A stretch of DNA of 64,000 bases, taken from NCBI RefSeq assembly GCF_947491795.1, contig NZ_CANLKW010000003.1, positions 248,001-312,000 on the forward strand, in the 5' to 3' direction. The notes beneath the pieces were generated by a model. It was not told where the DNA came from. It was given only the letters and a program-made list of their open reading frames with translations, and made no database searches. Shown here piece after piece: positions 34,585 to 43,466 of the stretch. Numbering within the stretch: position 1 is the first letter of the stretch; every line of letters starts with the position of its first letter. This stretch comes from an uncultured Roseobacter sp. GTDB lineage: Bacteria; Pseudomonadota; Alphaproteobacteria; Rhodobacterales; Rhodobacteraceae. The position numbers were made by a program, and so were the translations under genes.

Positions 34585-35934
34585 ATGTCCAATTCGAAAC
34601 TCACACGTCGTGGTCTGATCAAGACCGGCGCTGTGGCCGGTGCTGCCGGTCTGACGCTGCCGACGTATCTGCGTGCGGACGGCCACGCCGGCTTTACCAA
34701 CGCACCTACAGGCGACACCGTGACACTCGGCTTTAACGTGCCGCAGTCCGGTCCCTATGCCGACGAGGGCGCAGACGAGCTGCGCGCCTACGAGCTGGCG
34801 GTCGAGCACCTGAACGGTGGCGGCGACGGCGGCATGATGAATACTTTCTCGTCCAAAGCGCTCAAAGGCAACGGCATCCTCGGCAAGAAAGTCGAATATG
34901 TCACCGGTGACACGCAGACGAAATCCGACGCGGCGCGCGCATCTGCCCGCTCCATGATCGAAAAAGACGGCGCGGTGATGATCACCGGTGGTTCGTCCTC
35001 TGGTGTGGCTGTTGCTGTTCAGGCGCTCTGCCAGGAAGCCGGCGTCATCTTCATGGCCGGTCTGACACACTCCAACGACACAACCGGCAAGGACCGCAAG
35101 GCCAACGGTTTCCGTCACTTCTTCAACTCCTACATGTCCGGTGCCGCTCTCGCGCCCGTTCTGGCGGCAAATTACGGCACAGACCGTAAAGCATACCACC
35201 TGACGGCGGACTACAACTGGGGCTACACCACAGAAGAAGCGGTGAAATCCTCGACCGAAGCCATGGGCTGGGAAACAGTCGCCGCTGTGAAAACACCGCT
35301 GACGCAAACTGACTTCTCGTCCTATATCGCCCCTGTTCTGCAGTCCGGCGCGGATACGCTGGTTCTGAACCACTACGGTGGTAACATGGTGAACTCGCTG
35401 ACAAACGCGGTTCAGTTCGGTCTGCGTGACAAGCAGGTCAACGGCAAAGACTTCCAGATCATCGTTCCGCTCTACTCCCGCCTGATGGCGAAGGGTGCGG
35501 GTGCCAACGTTAAAGGCATCTTCGGTTCGACAAACTGGCACTGGTCGCTGCAGGACGAAGGCAGCCAGGCATTCGTCAAATCCTTTGGCACCAAGTACGG
35601 CTTCCCGCCAAGCCAGGCTGCACATACATGCTACGTGCAGGCGCTGCTTTATGCGGATGCGGTCGAACGTGCCGGCTCCTTCAACCCCTGTGCGGTTGTG
35701 GAAGCTCTGGAAGACTTCGAGTTCGACGGTATGGGCAACGGCAAGACGCTCTATCGCGGCGACGACCACCAGTGCTTCAAAGACGTGCTGGTTGTGAAGG
35801 GTAAAGAGAACCCGACATCCGAGTTCGACCTTCTCGAAATCGTCGAAGTCACACCGGTCGCTCAGGTCACATACGAGCCGGACCACCCGCAGTTTGCAGG
35901 CGGCAACCTGGGAACATGCAACCCGGGCGCATAA
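34585..35934 (+). CDS. Liv-type ABC transporter substrate-binding protein (Tat signal)
   Basis: A 449-residue periplasmic binding protein of the branched-chain amino acid/amide (LivJ/FmdD-like) family. The N-terminus TRRGLIKTGAVAGAAGLTL has twin arginines at residues 8-9, suggesting Tat export. The ligand-binding fold shows VTLGFNVPQSGPYADEGADE and ITGGSSSGVAVAVQALCQEA. ATG 34585 follows GGGAGGAT; the open frame upstream is untranslated leader. It heads a five-gene operon with two permeases and two ATPases, divergent from the ScfR-type regulator. That neighbour suggests an organic acid or amide, but the substrate is unproven. Confidence 0.9.
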   Translation: MSNSKLTRRGLIKTGAVAGAAGLTLPTYLRADGHAGFTNAPTGDTVTLGFNVPQSGPYADEGADELRAYELAVEHLNGGGDGGMMNTFSSKALKGNGILGKKVEYVTGDTQTKSDAARASARSMIEKDGAVMITGGSSSGVAVAVQALCQEAGVIFMAGLTHSNDTTGKDRKANGFRHFFNSYMSGAALAPVLAANYGTDRKAYHLTADYNWGYTTEEAVKSSTEAMGWETVAAVKTPLTQTDFSSYIAPVLQSGADTLVLNHYGGNMVNSLTNAVQFGLRDKQVNGKDFQIIVPLYSRLMAKGAGANVKGIFGSTNWHWSLQDEGSQAFVKSFGTKYGFPPSQAAHTCYVQALLYADAVERAGSFNPCAVVEALEDFEFDGMGNGKTLYRGDDHQCFKDVLVVKGKENPTSEFDLLEIVEVTPVAQVTYEPDHPQFAGGNLGTCNPGA

Positions 35935-35956
35935 GCCTCTGAGAGCTGACAACAGT

Positions 35957-35981
35957 GCCGGGCGGAGTTCCTTCGCCCGGC
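35957..35981 (+). other. Intercistronic stem-loop after the binding-protein gene
   Basis: GCCGGGCG and CGCCCGGC form a perfect 8-bp stem around a nine-base loop, 23 bases after the binding-protein stop. The tail TTCTCCCC is not a U-tract, so partial termination or 3'-end protection is more likely than full termination. Confidence 0.65.
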
Positions 35982-36030
35982 TTCTCCCCAGGCGCGACTG
36001 TGCCTGAACACGCATCCTGAAGGTGGGACC

Positions 36031-37062
36031 ATGGACGCAATCATCCTGCAAGTTCTGAACGGCCTCGACAAAGGATCAGCCTATGCGCTGATCGCTCTGG
36101 GTCTGACACTGATTTTCGGCACCCTCGGGGTTGTCAACTTTGCCCATGGGGCGCTCTTTATGATCGGCGCATTCTGTGCGGTGACGCTGAGCCGTATCCT
36201 GACGCTCAGCCATACGATCATCGACGATACAAAAAAAGACTTCCTGGGCAACCCGCTCAAGGTGGAAGTGCCTTATATCTATGATATTTTCGGGCAGACC
36301 ACCGGTGATGCGATCATCGACTGGGCCGTCCCGCTGTCGATCCTCTTCTCGATCCCCGTCATGGTTGGCATCGGTTTTGCGATGGAGCGCGGCCTGATCA
36401 AACACTTCTACAAGCGCCCGCACGCGGACCAGATCCTCGTGACTTTCGGCCTTGCGATCGTTCTGCAGGAGATCATCAAGTATTTCTACGGTGCAAACCC
36501 GATCCCCACCCCTGCACCCGAGGCCTTTACCGGCTCGTTCGATTTCGGCGCAATGCTGGGCTTTGATCCGAACACGATCATCTATCCTTACTGGCGTCTC
36601 GTCTACTTTGCCTTCTCGGCCATTATCATCGGTGCTGTCTTTGCCTTCCTGCAGTTCACCACCTTCGGGATGGTGGTCCGGGCGGGCATGGCGGATCGCG
36701 AAACCGTGGGCCTGCTGGGCATCAATATCGACAAGCGCTTTACCATCATGTTCGGCATCGCCGCCGCTGTCGCGGGCCTTGCGGGCGTGATGTACGCACC
36801 GATCAACTCTCCGAACTACCATATGGGCATGGACTTTCTGGTTCTCAGCTTTGTGGTGGTCGTTGTCGGCGGCATGGGCTCGCTCTCGGGCGCTGTTCTG
36901 GCCGGCTTCCTGCTGGGTATTCTGGAAAGCTTCGCGTCTATGGGCGCGGTTCTCGAGATCCTGCCCGGCATCAACCAGATCATCATCTATCTGGTGGCCA
37001 TCATCATCTTGCTTACCCGTCCACGTGGTCTCATGGGCCGCAAAGGCGTGATGGAGGAATAA
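36031..37062 (+). CDS. Liv-type ABC transporter permease (LivH type)
   Basis: A 343-residue membrane permease. The N-terminus LNGLDKGSAYALIALGLTLI and FGTLGVVNFAHGALFMIGAF are LivH hallmarks. The C-terminal part has FVVVVVGGMGSLSGAVLAGF and TRPRGLMGRKG. It forms the channel with the next gene's product. An insertion near residues 55-110 (KKDFLGNPLKVEVPYIYDIF) makes it longer than E. coli LivH. It starts 96 bases after the binding-protein gene, behind the stem-loop. Confidence 0.92.
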   Translation: MDAIILQVLNGLDKGSAYALIALGLTLIFGTLGVVNFAHGALFMIGAFCAVTLSRILTLSHTIIDDTKKDFLGNPLKVEVPYIYDIFGQTTGDAIIDWAVPLSILFSIPVMVGIGFAMERGLIKHFYKRPHADQILVTFGLAIVLQEIIKYFYGANPIPTPAPEAFTGSFDFGAMLGFDPNTIIYPYWRLVYFAFSAIIIGAVFAFLQFTTFGMVVRAGMADRETVGLLGINIDKRFTIMFGIAAAVAGLAGVMYAPINSPNYHMGMDFLVLSFVVVVVGGMGSLSGAVLAGFLLGILESFASMGAVLEILPGINQIIIYLVAIIILLTRPRGLMGRKGVMEE

Positions 37063-37065
37063 GAC

Positions 37066-38265
37066 ATGTTCGGACTGACAAAACGCGACACAAAGCTGCT
37101 GATCATCGTAGCAATCCTTGCAATCTTTGCACCTTTCATCCTGAACCCCTTCCCCGAAGGCTCAGCAATGGCTCAGTTCAACGGCGGGTATCCCGACCTG
37201 ATGCAGCGCCTTGTGATCTTTGGTATCTTTGCCATCGGCTTTAACATCCTCTTTGGCCTGACGGGCTATCTCAGCTTTGGTCACGCGGCCTTTCTGGGTG
37301 TGGGTTCCTATGCCGCCATCTGGATGATGAAACTGCTGACGATGAACGTCATCCCGGCGATCATGATCTCGGTCATCGTTGCGGGCCTCTTCTCGCTGCT
37401 GGTGGGCTGGATCTCGCTGCGCCGCTCGGGCATCTACTTCTCAATCCTGACACTGGCCTTTGCGCAGATGTCCTATTCGCTGGCCTATTCGGTGCTGACG
37501 CCGATCACGGGCGGTGAAACGGGCCTGCAGCCAAAGGTGGACGATCCGCGCATCCTCGACGGTGCACTTGAGGCCGGCCAAAGCCCCCGCGCGAACCTCT
37601 TCGGGCTGGAAATGGGGTCGAGCTATGAGCTGAACCTCGGGTCCTGGGTGTTCACGTTCAACGCAGGTTACTACATCGCGGCGGTTGTGATGCTGCTGGC
37701 CTTCTATCTGTCGATCCGCATCTTCCGGTCGCCCTTTGGCATGATGCTTAGGGCGGTGAAATCCAATCAGCAGCGCCTGAACTATACCGGCCTGAACTCA
37801 AAACCCTACACGCTGGCGGCCTTCGTGATCTCTGGCATGTATGCGGGTCTTGCGGGCGGTCTGCTGGTGGCCATGGACACACAGGTGGGCGCGGAACGGA
37901 TGTTCTGGACCGCTTCTGGCGAGGTCGTTCTGATGACCATCCTCGGCGGTGCCGGAACGCTCATCGGCCCGGTTCTGGGTGCGGGCTTCATCAAGTACAT
38001 GGAAAACATCATCTCCAAGATCAACAAATCGATCCTGGAACAGTGGTTTGCCTTTATGCCCGACGGGATGGAAGATTTCTTTATCACCATCGTCTACCCC
38101 TTCATCGGCAAGGGCTGGCACCTGACGCTGGGTCTGATGTTCATGATGGTCGTGATCTTCCTGCCAGGTGGCCTGGTGCAGGGTGGTCAGAAAATCGCTG
38201 GTCTTTTCCGCGGCAAGAAAGCGTCTGACGACGCAGCCGACGGCAAAACCACACCTGCAGAATAA
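37066..38265 (+). CDS. Liv-type ABC transporter permease (LivM type)
   Basis: A 399-residue membrane permease of the LivM family, with [20 protein letters not shown] and the EAA-like segment [20 protein letters not shown]. The end [13 protein letters not shown] is characteristic. It begins three bases after the LivH-type gene. The C-terminus is hydrophilic ([15 protein letters not shown]). It completes the membrane channel of the importer. Confidence 0.92.
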   Translation: MFGLTKRDTKLLIIVAILAIFAPFILNPFPEGSAMAQFNGGYPDLMQRLVIFGIFAIGFNILFGLTGYLSFGHAAFLGVGSYAAIWMMKLLTMNVIPAIMISVIVAGLFSLLVGWISLRRSGIYFSILTLAFAQMSYSLAYSVLTPITGGETGLQPKVDDPRILDGALEAGQSPRANLFGLEMGSSYELNLGSWVFTFNAGYYIAAVVMLLAFYLSIRIFRSPFGMMLRAVKSNQQRLNYTGLNSKPYTLAAFVISGMYAGLAGGLLVAMDTQVGAERMFWTASGEVVLMTILGGAGTLIGPVLGAGFIKYMENIISKINKSILEQWFAFMPDGMEDFFITIVYPFIGKGWHLTLGLMFMMVVIFLPGGLVQGGQKIAGLFRGKKASDDAADGKTTPAE

Positions 38266-38277
38266 GGAGACGACGTT

Positions 38278-39042
38278 ATGGGTATTCTTGAAGTCAAAAA
38301 CGTCGGCAAACGCTTTGGCGGTCTGCAGGCTCTGGGCGATGTGAACCTCTCGGTTGCCGAAAACTCGGTCCATGCGATCATCGGGCCGAACGGTGCGGGT
38401 AAATCCACCCTGCTGAACTGCCTTGTGGGTAAGCTGATCCCCGACACCGGCTCCGTCAGCTTTGACGGCCAGTCGGTGCTGGGGCGCAAGCCTTATGAGA
38501 TCAACCAGATGGGCATCAGCCGCGTGTTTCAGACACCTGAGATTTTCGGTGACCTGTCGGTGCTGGAGAACATGATGATCCCCTGCTTTGCCAAGCGCGA
38601 TGGGGCGTTTGAGCTCAACGGGATTTCGTCTGTCTCCAGCCAGAAGGATATTCTGGAACGCGCTGAACATATGCTCGAGGACATGAATATGGCCGACAAG
38701 CGCCACATGACCGCAAGCTCCATGTCCCGTGGCGACAAGCGTCGCCTTGAGATCGGCATGTGTCTCAGCCAGGAGCCCCGCCTGTTGCTGCTCGACGAAC
38801 CCACGGCTGGTATGGCCCGTGCGGATACCAACAACACCATCGACTTGCTGAAACAGATCAGCGACGAGCGCGACATCACCATCGCGATCATTGAACACGA
38901 CATGCATGTGGTGTTCAGCCTGGCAGAGCGCATCACCGTGCTGGCCCAGGGCACGCCCCTGGTCGAGGACACGCCCGACAATATCAAAGGTCACCCCAAG
39001 GTGCGCGAAGCCTATCTGGGCGAAACCCAGACAGCGGCGTAA
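38278..39042 (+). CDS. Liv-type ABC transporter ATPase (LivG type)
   Basis: A 254-residue ATPase: Walker A GPNGAGKST, Walker B LLLLDEPTAGMA, switch histidine in IAIIEHDMHVVFSLAERI. The signature region reads SMSRGDKRRLEIGM, with SRGDKRR in place of the usual LSGGQ/LSHGEQ form. Operon position and the C-terminal HPKVREAYLGE match LivG. It lies 12 bases after LivM. The changed signature deserves checking against close homologs. Confidence 0.9.
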   Translation: MGILEVKNVGKRFGGLQALGDVNLSVAENSVHAIIGPNGAGKSTLLNCLVGKLIPDTGSVSFDGQSVLGRKPYEINQMGISRVFQTPEIFGDLSVLENMMIPCFAKRDGAFELNGISSVSSQKDILERAEHMLEDMNMADKRHMTASSMSRGDKRRLEIGMCLSQEPRLLLLDEPTAGMARADTNNTIDLLKQISDERDITIAIIEHDMHVVFSLAERITVLAQGTPLVEDTPDNIKGHPKVREAYLGETQTAA

Positions 39043-39054
39043 GGAGTATTTCAG

Positions 39055-39810
39055 ATGAACGTCAAACCCGACTTCTCCAAAAACGCCAACCACGCAGCAA
39101 CGGCCCCGGCCTTTCTGTCGGTCTGGGACATGCATGCCTACTACGGCGAAAGCTATATCGTGCAGGGCATCAGCTTTAACGTGCACGAAGGCGAAATCCT
39201 GGCCCTGCTTGGCCGGAATGGTGCGGGAAAAACCTCCACCCTGCGGGCCATTGCGCGCCTTGCAGATCCGGAGGTCAGACATGGCGAGATCTGGCTGGAC
39301 CACCAGCCGCTGCACAAGATGAGCAGCTATCAGGCCAGTCAGGCCGGTCTGGGCCTCGTGCCTGAGGACCGCCGCATCATCGCCGGTCTGACGGTTGAGG
39401 AAAACCTCAAGCTTGCGCAGATTGCGCCGCCCATCGGATGGTCTCTGGACCGGGTCTATGATCTCTTCCCGCGTCTGCGGGAGCGCCGCAACCAGGAGGG
39501 TGTGACCCTTTCGGGCGGCGAGCAGCAGATGCTGGCCATTGCCCGTGCGCTCTGCCGCGACATCAAGGTTCTGCTGCTTGACGAGCCCTATGAGGGTCTG
39601 GCGCCGGTCATTGTGGACGAGATCGAAAAAACACTGCGGATCATCAAGGATCAGGGGATCACCACGATCCTGGTTGAACAGAACGCCGTAAGGGCCCTGC
39701 AACTGGCAGACCGCGCGGTGATCATGGACACCGGCGGTATCGTCTTTGATGGCAGCGCCGCCGAGGTGCTGGAGAACAAAGAACTGCGCGAAGAATACCT
39801 CGCCATCTGA
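39055..39810 (+). CDS. Liv-type ABC transporter ATPase (LivF type)
   Basis: A 251-residue ATPase: Walker A GRNGAGKTST, signature LSGGEQQMLAI, Walker B VLLLDEPYEGLAP, switch region ILVEQNAVRALQLADRA. It has a 15-residue N-terminal extension compared with E. coli LivF. It is the last gene of the operon and ends four bases before the convergent FAD oxidoreductase gene. DEPYEGLAP replaces the more common DEPSLGLAP, a form seen in urea and amide transporter ATPases. Confidence 0.92.
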   Translation: MNVKPDFSKNANHAATAPAFLSVWDMHAYYGESYIVQGISFNVHEGEILALLGRNGAGKTSTLRAIARLADPEVRHGEIWLDHQPLHKMSSYQASQAGLGLVPEDRRIIAGLTVEENLKLAQIAPPIGWSLDRVYDLFPRLRERRNQEGVTLSGGEQQMLAIARALCRDIKVLLLDEPYEGLAPVIVDEIEKTLRIIKDQGITTILVEQNAVRALQLADRAVIMDTGGIVFDGSAAEVLENKELREEYLAI

Positions 39811-39814
39811 TCCG

Positions 39815-41152
39815 TCAGAGCTCAGCGCCCGCGCGCCATTCGCCCCAGCGTAACCGCGCAGTGGCACCCGCACGGGCGATCATATCAGGCGGCAACTTCT
39901 TTGGGGCTGCCGCTTTTTTCATGCGCGACCAGGCCTCTGAGATCACCCCGTTTGCGGCTTCAGCGGCAATCATGCCCGCCAGAGTACCCTTGGCCGTGCC
40001 CAGACCGTTCTGACAACAGGCCGTCCAGAGCCCCGGCTCCAGCTCGCCCACCACCTGGACGTTGTTGCGGCTGAGGCAGAGCCGTCCGCCCCAGCGGTAC
40101 TCCATCCCGACGCCTTTCAGCATCGGGAACCTGGCTGCAAAGGACCGGTCGTGATCGCGCCCCGCCGACGCAACACGGCCATCGGGCACCTCCATTGATG
40201 GGTCAAAAGTGAAACGGTTCCGTATGACAATACGGTCCCCGCCGGTGCCGGATATGCGCCGCACCGTGGTGCCCAGCGGGTCCGCCGGTGTTAGCCCCCA
40301 GTTTTCGTTACCCCCCAGCCTCGCGCATTCCTCACGGGTCAGTCGCCGGGTCATTGAAGCGTAGGTGAAAACATGCATCAGTTGTCCGGCCATATGCCCG
40401 AAACTCTGCAAATGGCCGTTCACAGCCAGTATGACCTTTGGCGCCGTTACCTGTCCGGACGGCGTTTCCGCAATCCAGTCGCCCGCGCGCTTCAGCGATG
40501 TCACGGGGCTGTTTTCAAAAAGCGACACCCTGTTTGATGCCAGCCCGGCAGCGAGGGACCGCACAAAAAGCGCGGGCTGCACCACGGCAGCGCCAGGCGT
40601 AAACAAACCGCTGGTGTAATAGCCGGTGCCCGTAATTTCGCGCATCCGGTCCGCATCCAGCATCTCGAAGGGTTCGTTCATCGCGCTCAGATGACGTGCG
40701 AAATCCTGGTTATGCGCATCTCCGCGCGGGCTCGCCGCACCGTTGATTTTTCCCGTTTTCGAAAAGGCCTCAGCAGTCATTCCAAAGGTGCGCGCCATTT
40801 CCTCTGCAAACCCGACACCCCGCCGGTTATCTGCCGTCTGAGCCAGGTCGGCAGCCAGAGCACCGCCATAATTGTCTGACGCCAGATCATGCGGCAGGTC
40901 GATCATAAAACCGGAATTCCGCCCGGCAGGCCCCTGCCCGACCCGTGTTGCCTCCAGCACGGCGACGCGGTCGCCCGGGCACAACTGCGCCAGGCGGTAC
41001 GCGGCCGCAAGCCCTGCAAAACCAGCGCCGATCACCAGCCAGTCTGCGGTGATGCGGGCCTCCAGCGACACCGGCGCGGGGGCTGCGGGCAACAGCGCAT
41101 TCCAGCCCGCCGGGCCGGGATCTTTTGGCAGCCGGGCGACACGACCCGCCAC
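39815..41152 (-). CDS. FAD-dependent amine/amino-acid oxidoreductase (DAO family)
   Basis: A 445-residue flavoprotein. The dinucleotide-binding motif is WLVIGAGFAGLAAAYRL, followed by VLEATRVGQGPAGRNSGFM, which resembles gamma-glutamylputrescine oxidase (PuuB) and D-amino acid dehydrogenases. Such enzymes oxidise a secondary or primary amine to an imine or aldehyde. It is the last gene of the minus-strand operon and starts two bases after the MttB-like gene's stop. It could oxidise a demethylated product formed by that methyltransferase; this is inference. Confidence 0.82.
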   Translation of the reverse strand: MAGRVARLPKDPGPAGWNALLPAAPAPVSLEARITADWLVIGAGFAGLAAAYRLAQLCPGDRVAVLEATRVGQGPAGRNSGFMIDLPHDLASDNYGGALAADLAQTADNRRGVGFAEEMARTFGMTAEAFSKTGKINGAASPRGDAHNQDFARHLSAMNEPFEMLDADRMREITGTGYYTSGLFTPGAAVVQPALFVRSLAAGLASNRVSLFENSPVTSLKRAGDWIAETPSGQVTAPKVILAVNGHLQSFGHMAGQLMHVFTYASMTRRLTREECARLGGNENWGLTPADPLGTTVRRISGTGGDRIVIRNRFTFDPSMEVPDGRVASAGRDHDRSFAARFPMLKGVGMEYRWGGRLCLSRNNVQVVGELEPGLWTACCQNGLGTAKGTLAGMIAAEAANGVISEAWSRMKKAAAPKKLPPDMIARAGATARLRWGEWRAGAEL

Positions 41153-41154
41153 GA

Positions 41155-42705
41155 TCAGAATTCCTGGTTCAGCGCATCCGCCGCCGGTATCTCGTGTTCG
41201 CGCCGGGCAATGTAGTCGCGCAGCGCCTCATCGACACCGCTATCCAGCTTTGGCTCTTCGTATTCGTTCAGCATGTCACGGCAGCGTTGCAGGGCGCGTT
41301 CGTTGATCTCTATGCCCCCTTCGGCCTGCCATTGCTCGATGGAGTTATTGTCGAACATTTCCGGCATAAAGAACGCTCGCTGGAAATTTTCCAGTGTGTG
41401 CGGGTGCCCCAGGTAGTGCCCGCCCGGGCCGACGTCACGCACCGCGGCCAGGCCTGCATCGAAATCATCCCACCGGATGCCTTCGGCCATCCGATACCCC
41501 ATCGCGCACATTTCGGCATCCACCATGAATTTCGCCATGGAACAGTGCATCCCGGCTTCGTTCCAACCTGCCGAATGCCACATATAGTTCGCGCCGGCCA
41601 TCAACACGGCATTGAGGGTCATGGCACTTTCATAGCCCGCCTGTGCATCGAATGTTTTAGCACCGCCCAGCGTGTTTGACGTCCGCCAGGGCACACCGTA
41701 AAACCGCGCCATCTGCCCGATCATAAAGTTCATCAGACTGATTTCGGGTGTTCCCGCCATCGGCGCGCCCGATTTCATACTGACCGTACTCAGATAATGG
41801 CCGTAGATTGCGGGCGTTCCCTTGCGGATCACCTGGGTATAGGCGAGAGCACTCAGCGCCTCTGCGTTCAGCTGTGCCACCGCGGGTGCGACAGAGGCCG
41901 GTGTATTGGCTCCTCCCAGCACAAAAGGAGAGCACAGGACCGGCTGGTTGCGCCGCGCAAAAGCCCGCAAGGCCCCCAGCATGGTCTCGTCCCAGACAAG
42001 GGGGCTGTTGCCGTTGCAGTTTCCCGTACATACGGGATGCGTTTCCATAAATTCTGCGCCGAACAGAATGGCACACATCTCCATCACATCCTCGGCGTTT
42101 CTGGGGCTGGTGGTCATGCCCATGAATGTCTTGTCGGAATGTTTCATCGACGAATAGGTGATGCGCAGATGCCGCTGGCTGATCGGGTGATCATAGGGCT
42201 CGACAATGTGATGCGCCGACGAATGCATGCTGGGCAGCATATGGCTTAGCTTGTGAAAGTTCGCCAGATCTTCCAGCATCGGATTACGGCGTTTGTCGTC
42301 GAGATCCCGCAGATAGGGCGCGCCGGTCATCGGCACAAAAATCCCATGGTCTGCACCAAAGGGAAGGTTTTTCTGCGGATCGCGGGCGTGGTACGTAAAG
42401 GTTTCCGGAATTGTCGCGATCAGTTCGCGCACCAGGCCACGGTCCAGGTGCACCCGCTCACCCCGCACGTCGGCCCCGGCGCGTTTCCAGTCCGCCAGCG
42501 CGATATCATCGCGGAAAACAACGCCGACATCCTCAAGAATGCCCATAGAGGCGTCGTCAATCCGCGCGATCTGGCCTGCATCCATCGGCTCAGTCAGAGG
42601 CAACCGCCGCCTGAGCGCGGGGAGCATGGTCACGTTGCGCGTTTCACGCACCTTTCTGCGTGCCCCCCGTCCACGGCGGACGGTTCCAACGGCATCGACA
42701 CTCAC
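41155..42705 (-). CDS. MttB-superfamily methyltransferase without pyrrolysine
   Basis: A 516-residue protein of the trimethylamine methyltransferase MttB family (TIM barrel). Supporting stretches are GILEDVGVVFRDDIALADW near the N-terminus, NSPLVWDETMLGALRAFARR and GAPMAGTPEISLMNFMIGQM. There is no in-frame amber codon, so it is a non-pyrrolysine member like glycine betaine methyltransferase MtgB, which methylates a corrinoid protein. No corrinoid protein or its activase is nearby. It overlaps the ProC-like gene as ATGA. The likely substrate is a quaternary amine. Confidence 0.82.
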   Translation of the reverse strand: MSVDAVGTVRRGRGARRKVRETRNVTMLPALRRRLPLTEPMDAGQIARIDDASMGILEDVGVVFRDDIALADWKRAGADVRGERVHLDRGLVRELIATIPETFTYHARDPQKNLPFGADHGIFVPMTGAPYLRDLDDKRRNPMLEDLANFHKLSHMLPSMHSSAHHIVEPYDHPISQRHLRITYSSMKHSDKTFMGMTTSPRNAEDVMEMCAILFGAEFMETHPVCTGNCNGNSPLVWDETMLGALRAFARRNQPVLCSPFVLGGANTPASVAPAVAQLNAEALSALAYTQVIRKGTPAIYGHYLSTVSMKSGAPMAGTPEISLMNFMIGQMARFYGVPWRTSNTLGGAKTFDAQAGYESAMTLNAVLMAGANYMWHSAGWNEAGMHCSMAKFMVDAEMCAMGYRMAEGIRWDDFDAGLAAVRDVGPGGHYLGHPHTLENFQRAFFMPEMFDNNSIEQWQAEGGIEINERALQRCRDMLNEYEEPKLDSGVDEALRDYIARREHEIPAADALNQEF

Positions 42706-43466
42706 TGTGCTGTCTCCATGCTGGCTCTGATCCGGCTCAGCAATGCGGGCAAACCATCAAATGCCCCCGCGCCTTCCAGCCCTTCCACCATCTGGCGGTT
42801 CAGCGTACCAGGCGTGGCAAGCGCGCGCTTTTCGGCATCAAGCCGCCCTTGCTGCGCAAAATCACCATGCCAGAGAAACCCGCCCGCAAGTCCCGATGTA
42901 TAAACCTCTGCGGCGGCCCGCTCCCCTGTAGTCTCGCCCAGCCATCCGGCAGCCGACCCCAGCAGCCCCAGAACACCCGAGACCAGGGATGAAGCCGCAA
43001 AATAGGCGGAAAGGTCCGCTTCATCGGACAGCGGAATAACGGCGTTGGTCCCGCCAAAAAGCTGCTGCACCGCGCCGGGATCCCCAGCGACAGGCAGCGG
43101 GCAGCCGCCGAACTCGATAAACCCATAGGGAATGGTCGAGCAGACAGTGGCGGCAGGCGCGCTGGTTTCGCGCAGGTCTGACAGTGTCACGCCCGCCATA
43201 ACGGAAATAATCCGGTGGCGTGCGTCCCAGCTCAGGTCTTGCACCACGGATTGCCAGACATCAGGCCTCAGACAGAGAAAGACGATGTCGCTTTCATCAG
43301 CCACCTGCTGGTTCAGGCCGACCCGGATGCCAAGCCCGGCCTCGGAAAGACCGCGCGCGGTGTCTGAATTGCGCTCAGAGACGATCACTTCATGCCCGTC
43401 CCGCGCCAGGGCACGCGCCATCGGCGCTGCGATATGGCCGGTACCGATGAACCCGACGCGGCTCAT
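42702..43466 (-). CDS. ProC-like NAD(P)-dependent reductase
   Basis: A 254-residue Rossmann protein. The nucleotide motif is VGFIGTGHIAAPMARALA, then VFLCLRPDVWQSVVQDL and RHRIISVMAGVTLSDLRE, the pattern of pyrroline-5-carboxylate reductase. The C-terminal ALATPGTLNRQMVEGLE corresponds to the ProC dimer helix region with its PGG-like turn. It is coupled on both sides (ATGA overlaps) to the aldehyde dehydrogenase and the MttB-like gene. It probably reduces or oxidises a cyclic imine or similar intermediate, rather than making proline. A 3-hydroxyisobutyrate dehydrogenase-like role is the alternative. Confidence 0.7.
   Translation of the reverse strand: MSRVGFIGTGHIAAPMARALARDGHEVIVSERNSDTARGLSEAGLGIRVGLNQQVADESDIVFLCLRPDVWQSVVQDLSWDARHRIISVMAGVTLSDLRETSAPAATVCSTIPYGFIEFGGCPLPVAGDPGAVQQLFGGTNAVIPLSDEADLSAYFAASSLVSGVLGLLGSAAGWLGETTGERAAAEVYTSGLAGGFLWHGDFAQQGRLDAEKRALATPGTLNRQMVEGLEGAGAFDGLPALLSRIRASMETAQ

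Noticed and set aside
37798..39873. A 691-codon minus-strand frame opposite the Liv ATPase genes
   Set aside because: The opposite strand encodes two ABC ATPases with all motifs; the frame is open only because of GC-rich codon bias.
41155..42705. A pyrrolysine (UAG) codon in the MttB-like gene
   Set aside because: The frame is continuous for 516 codons without an internal stop, so no pyrrolysine is encoded.
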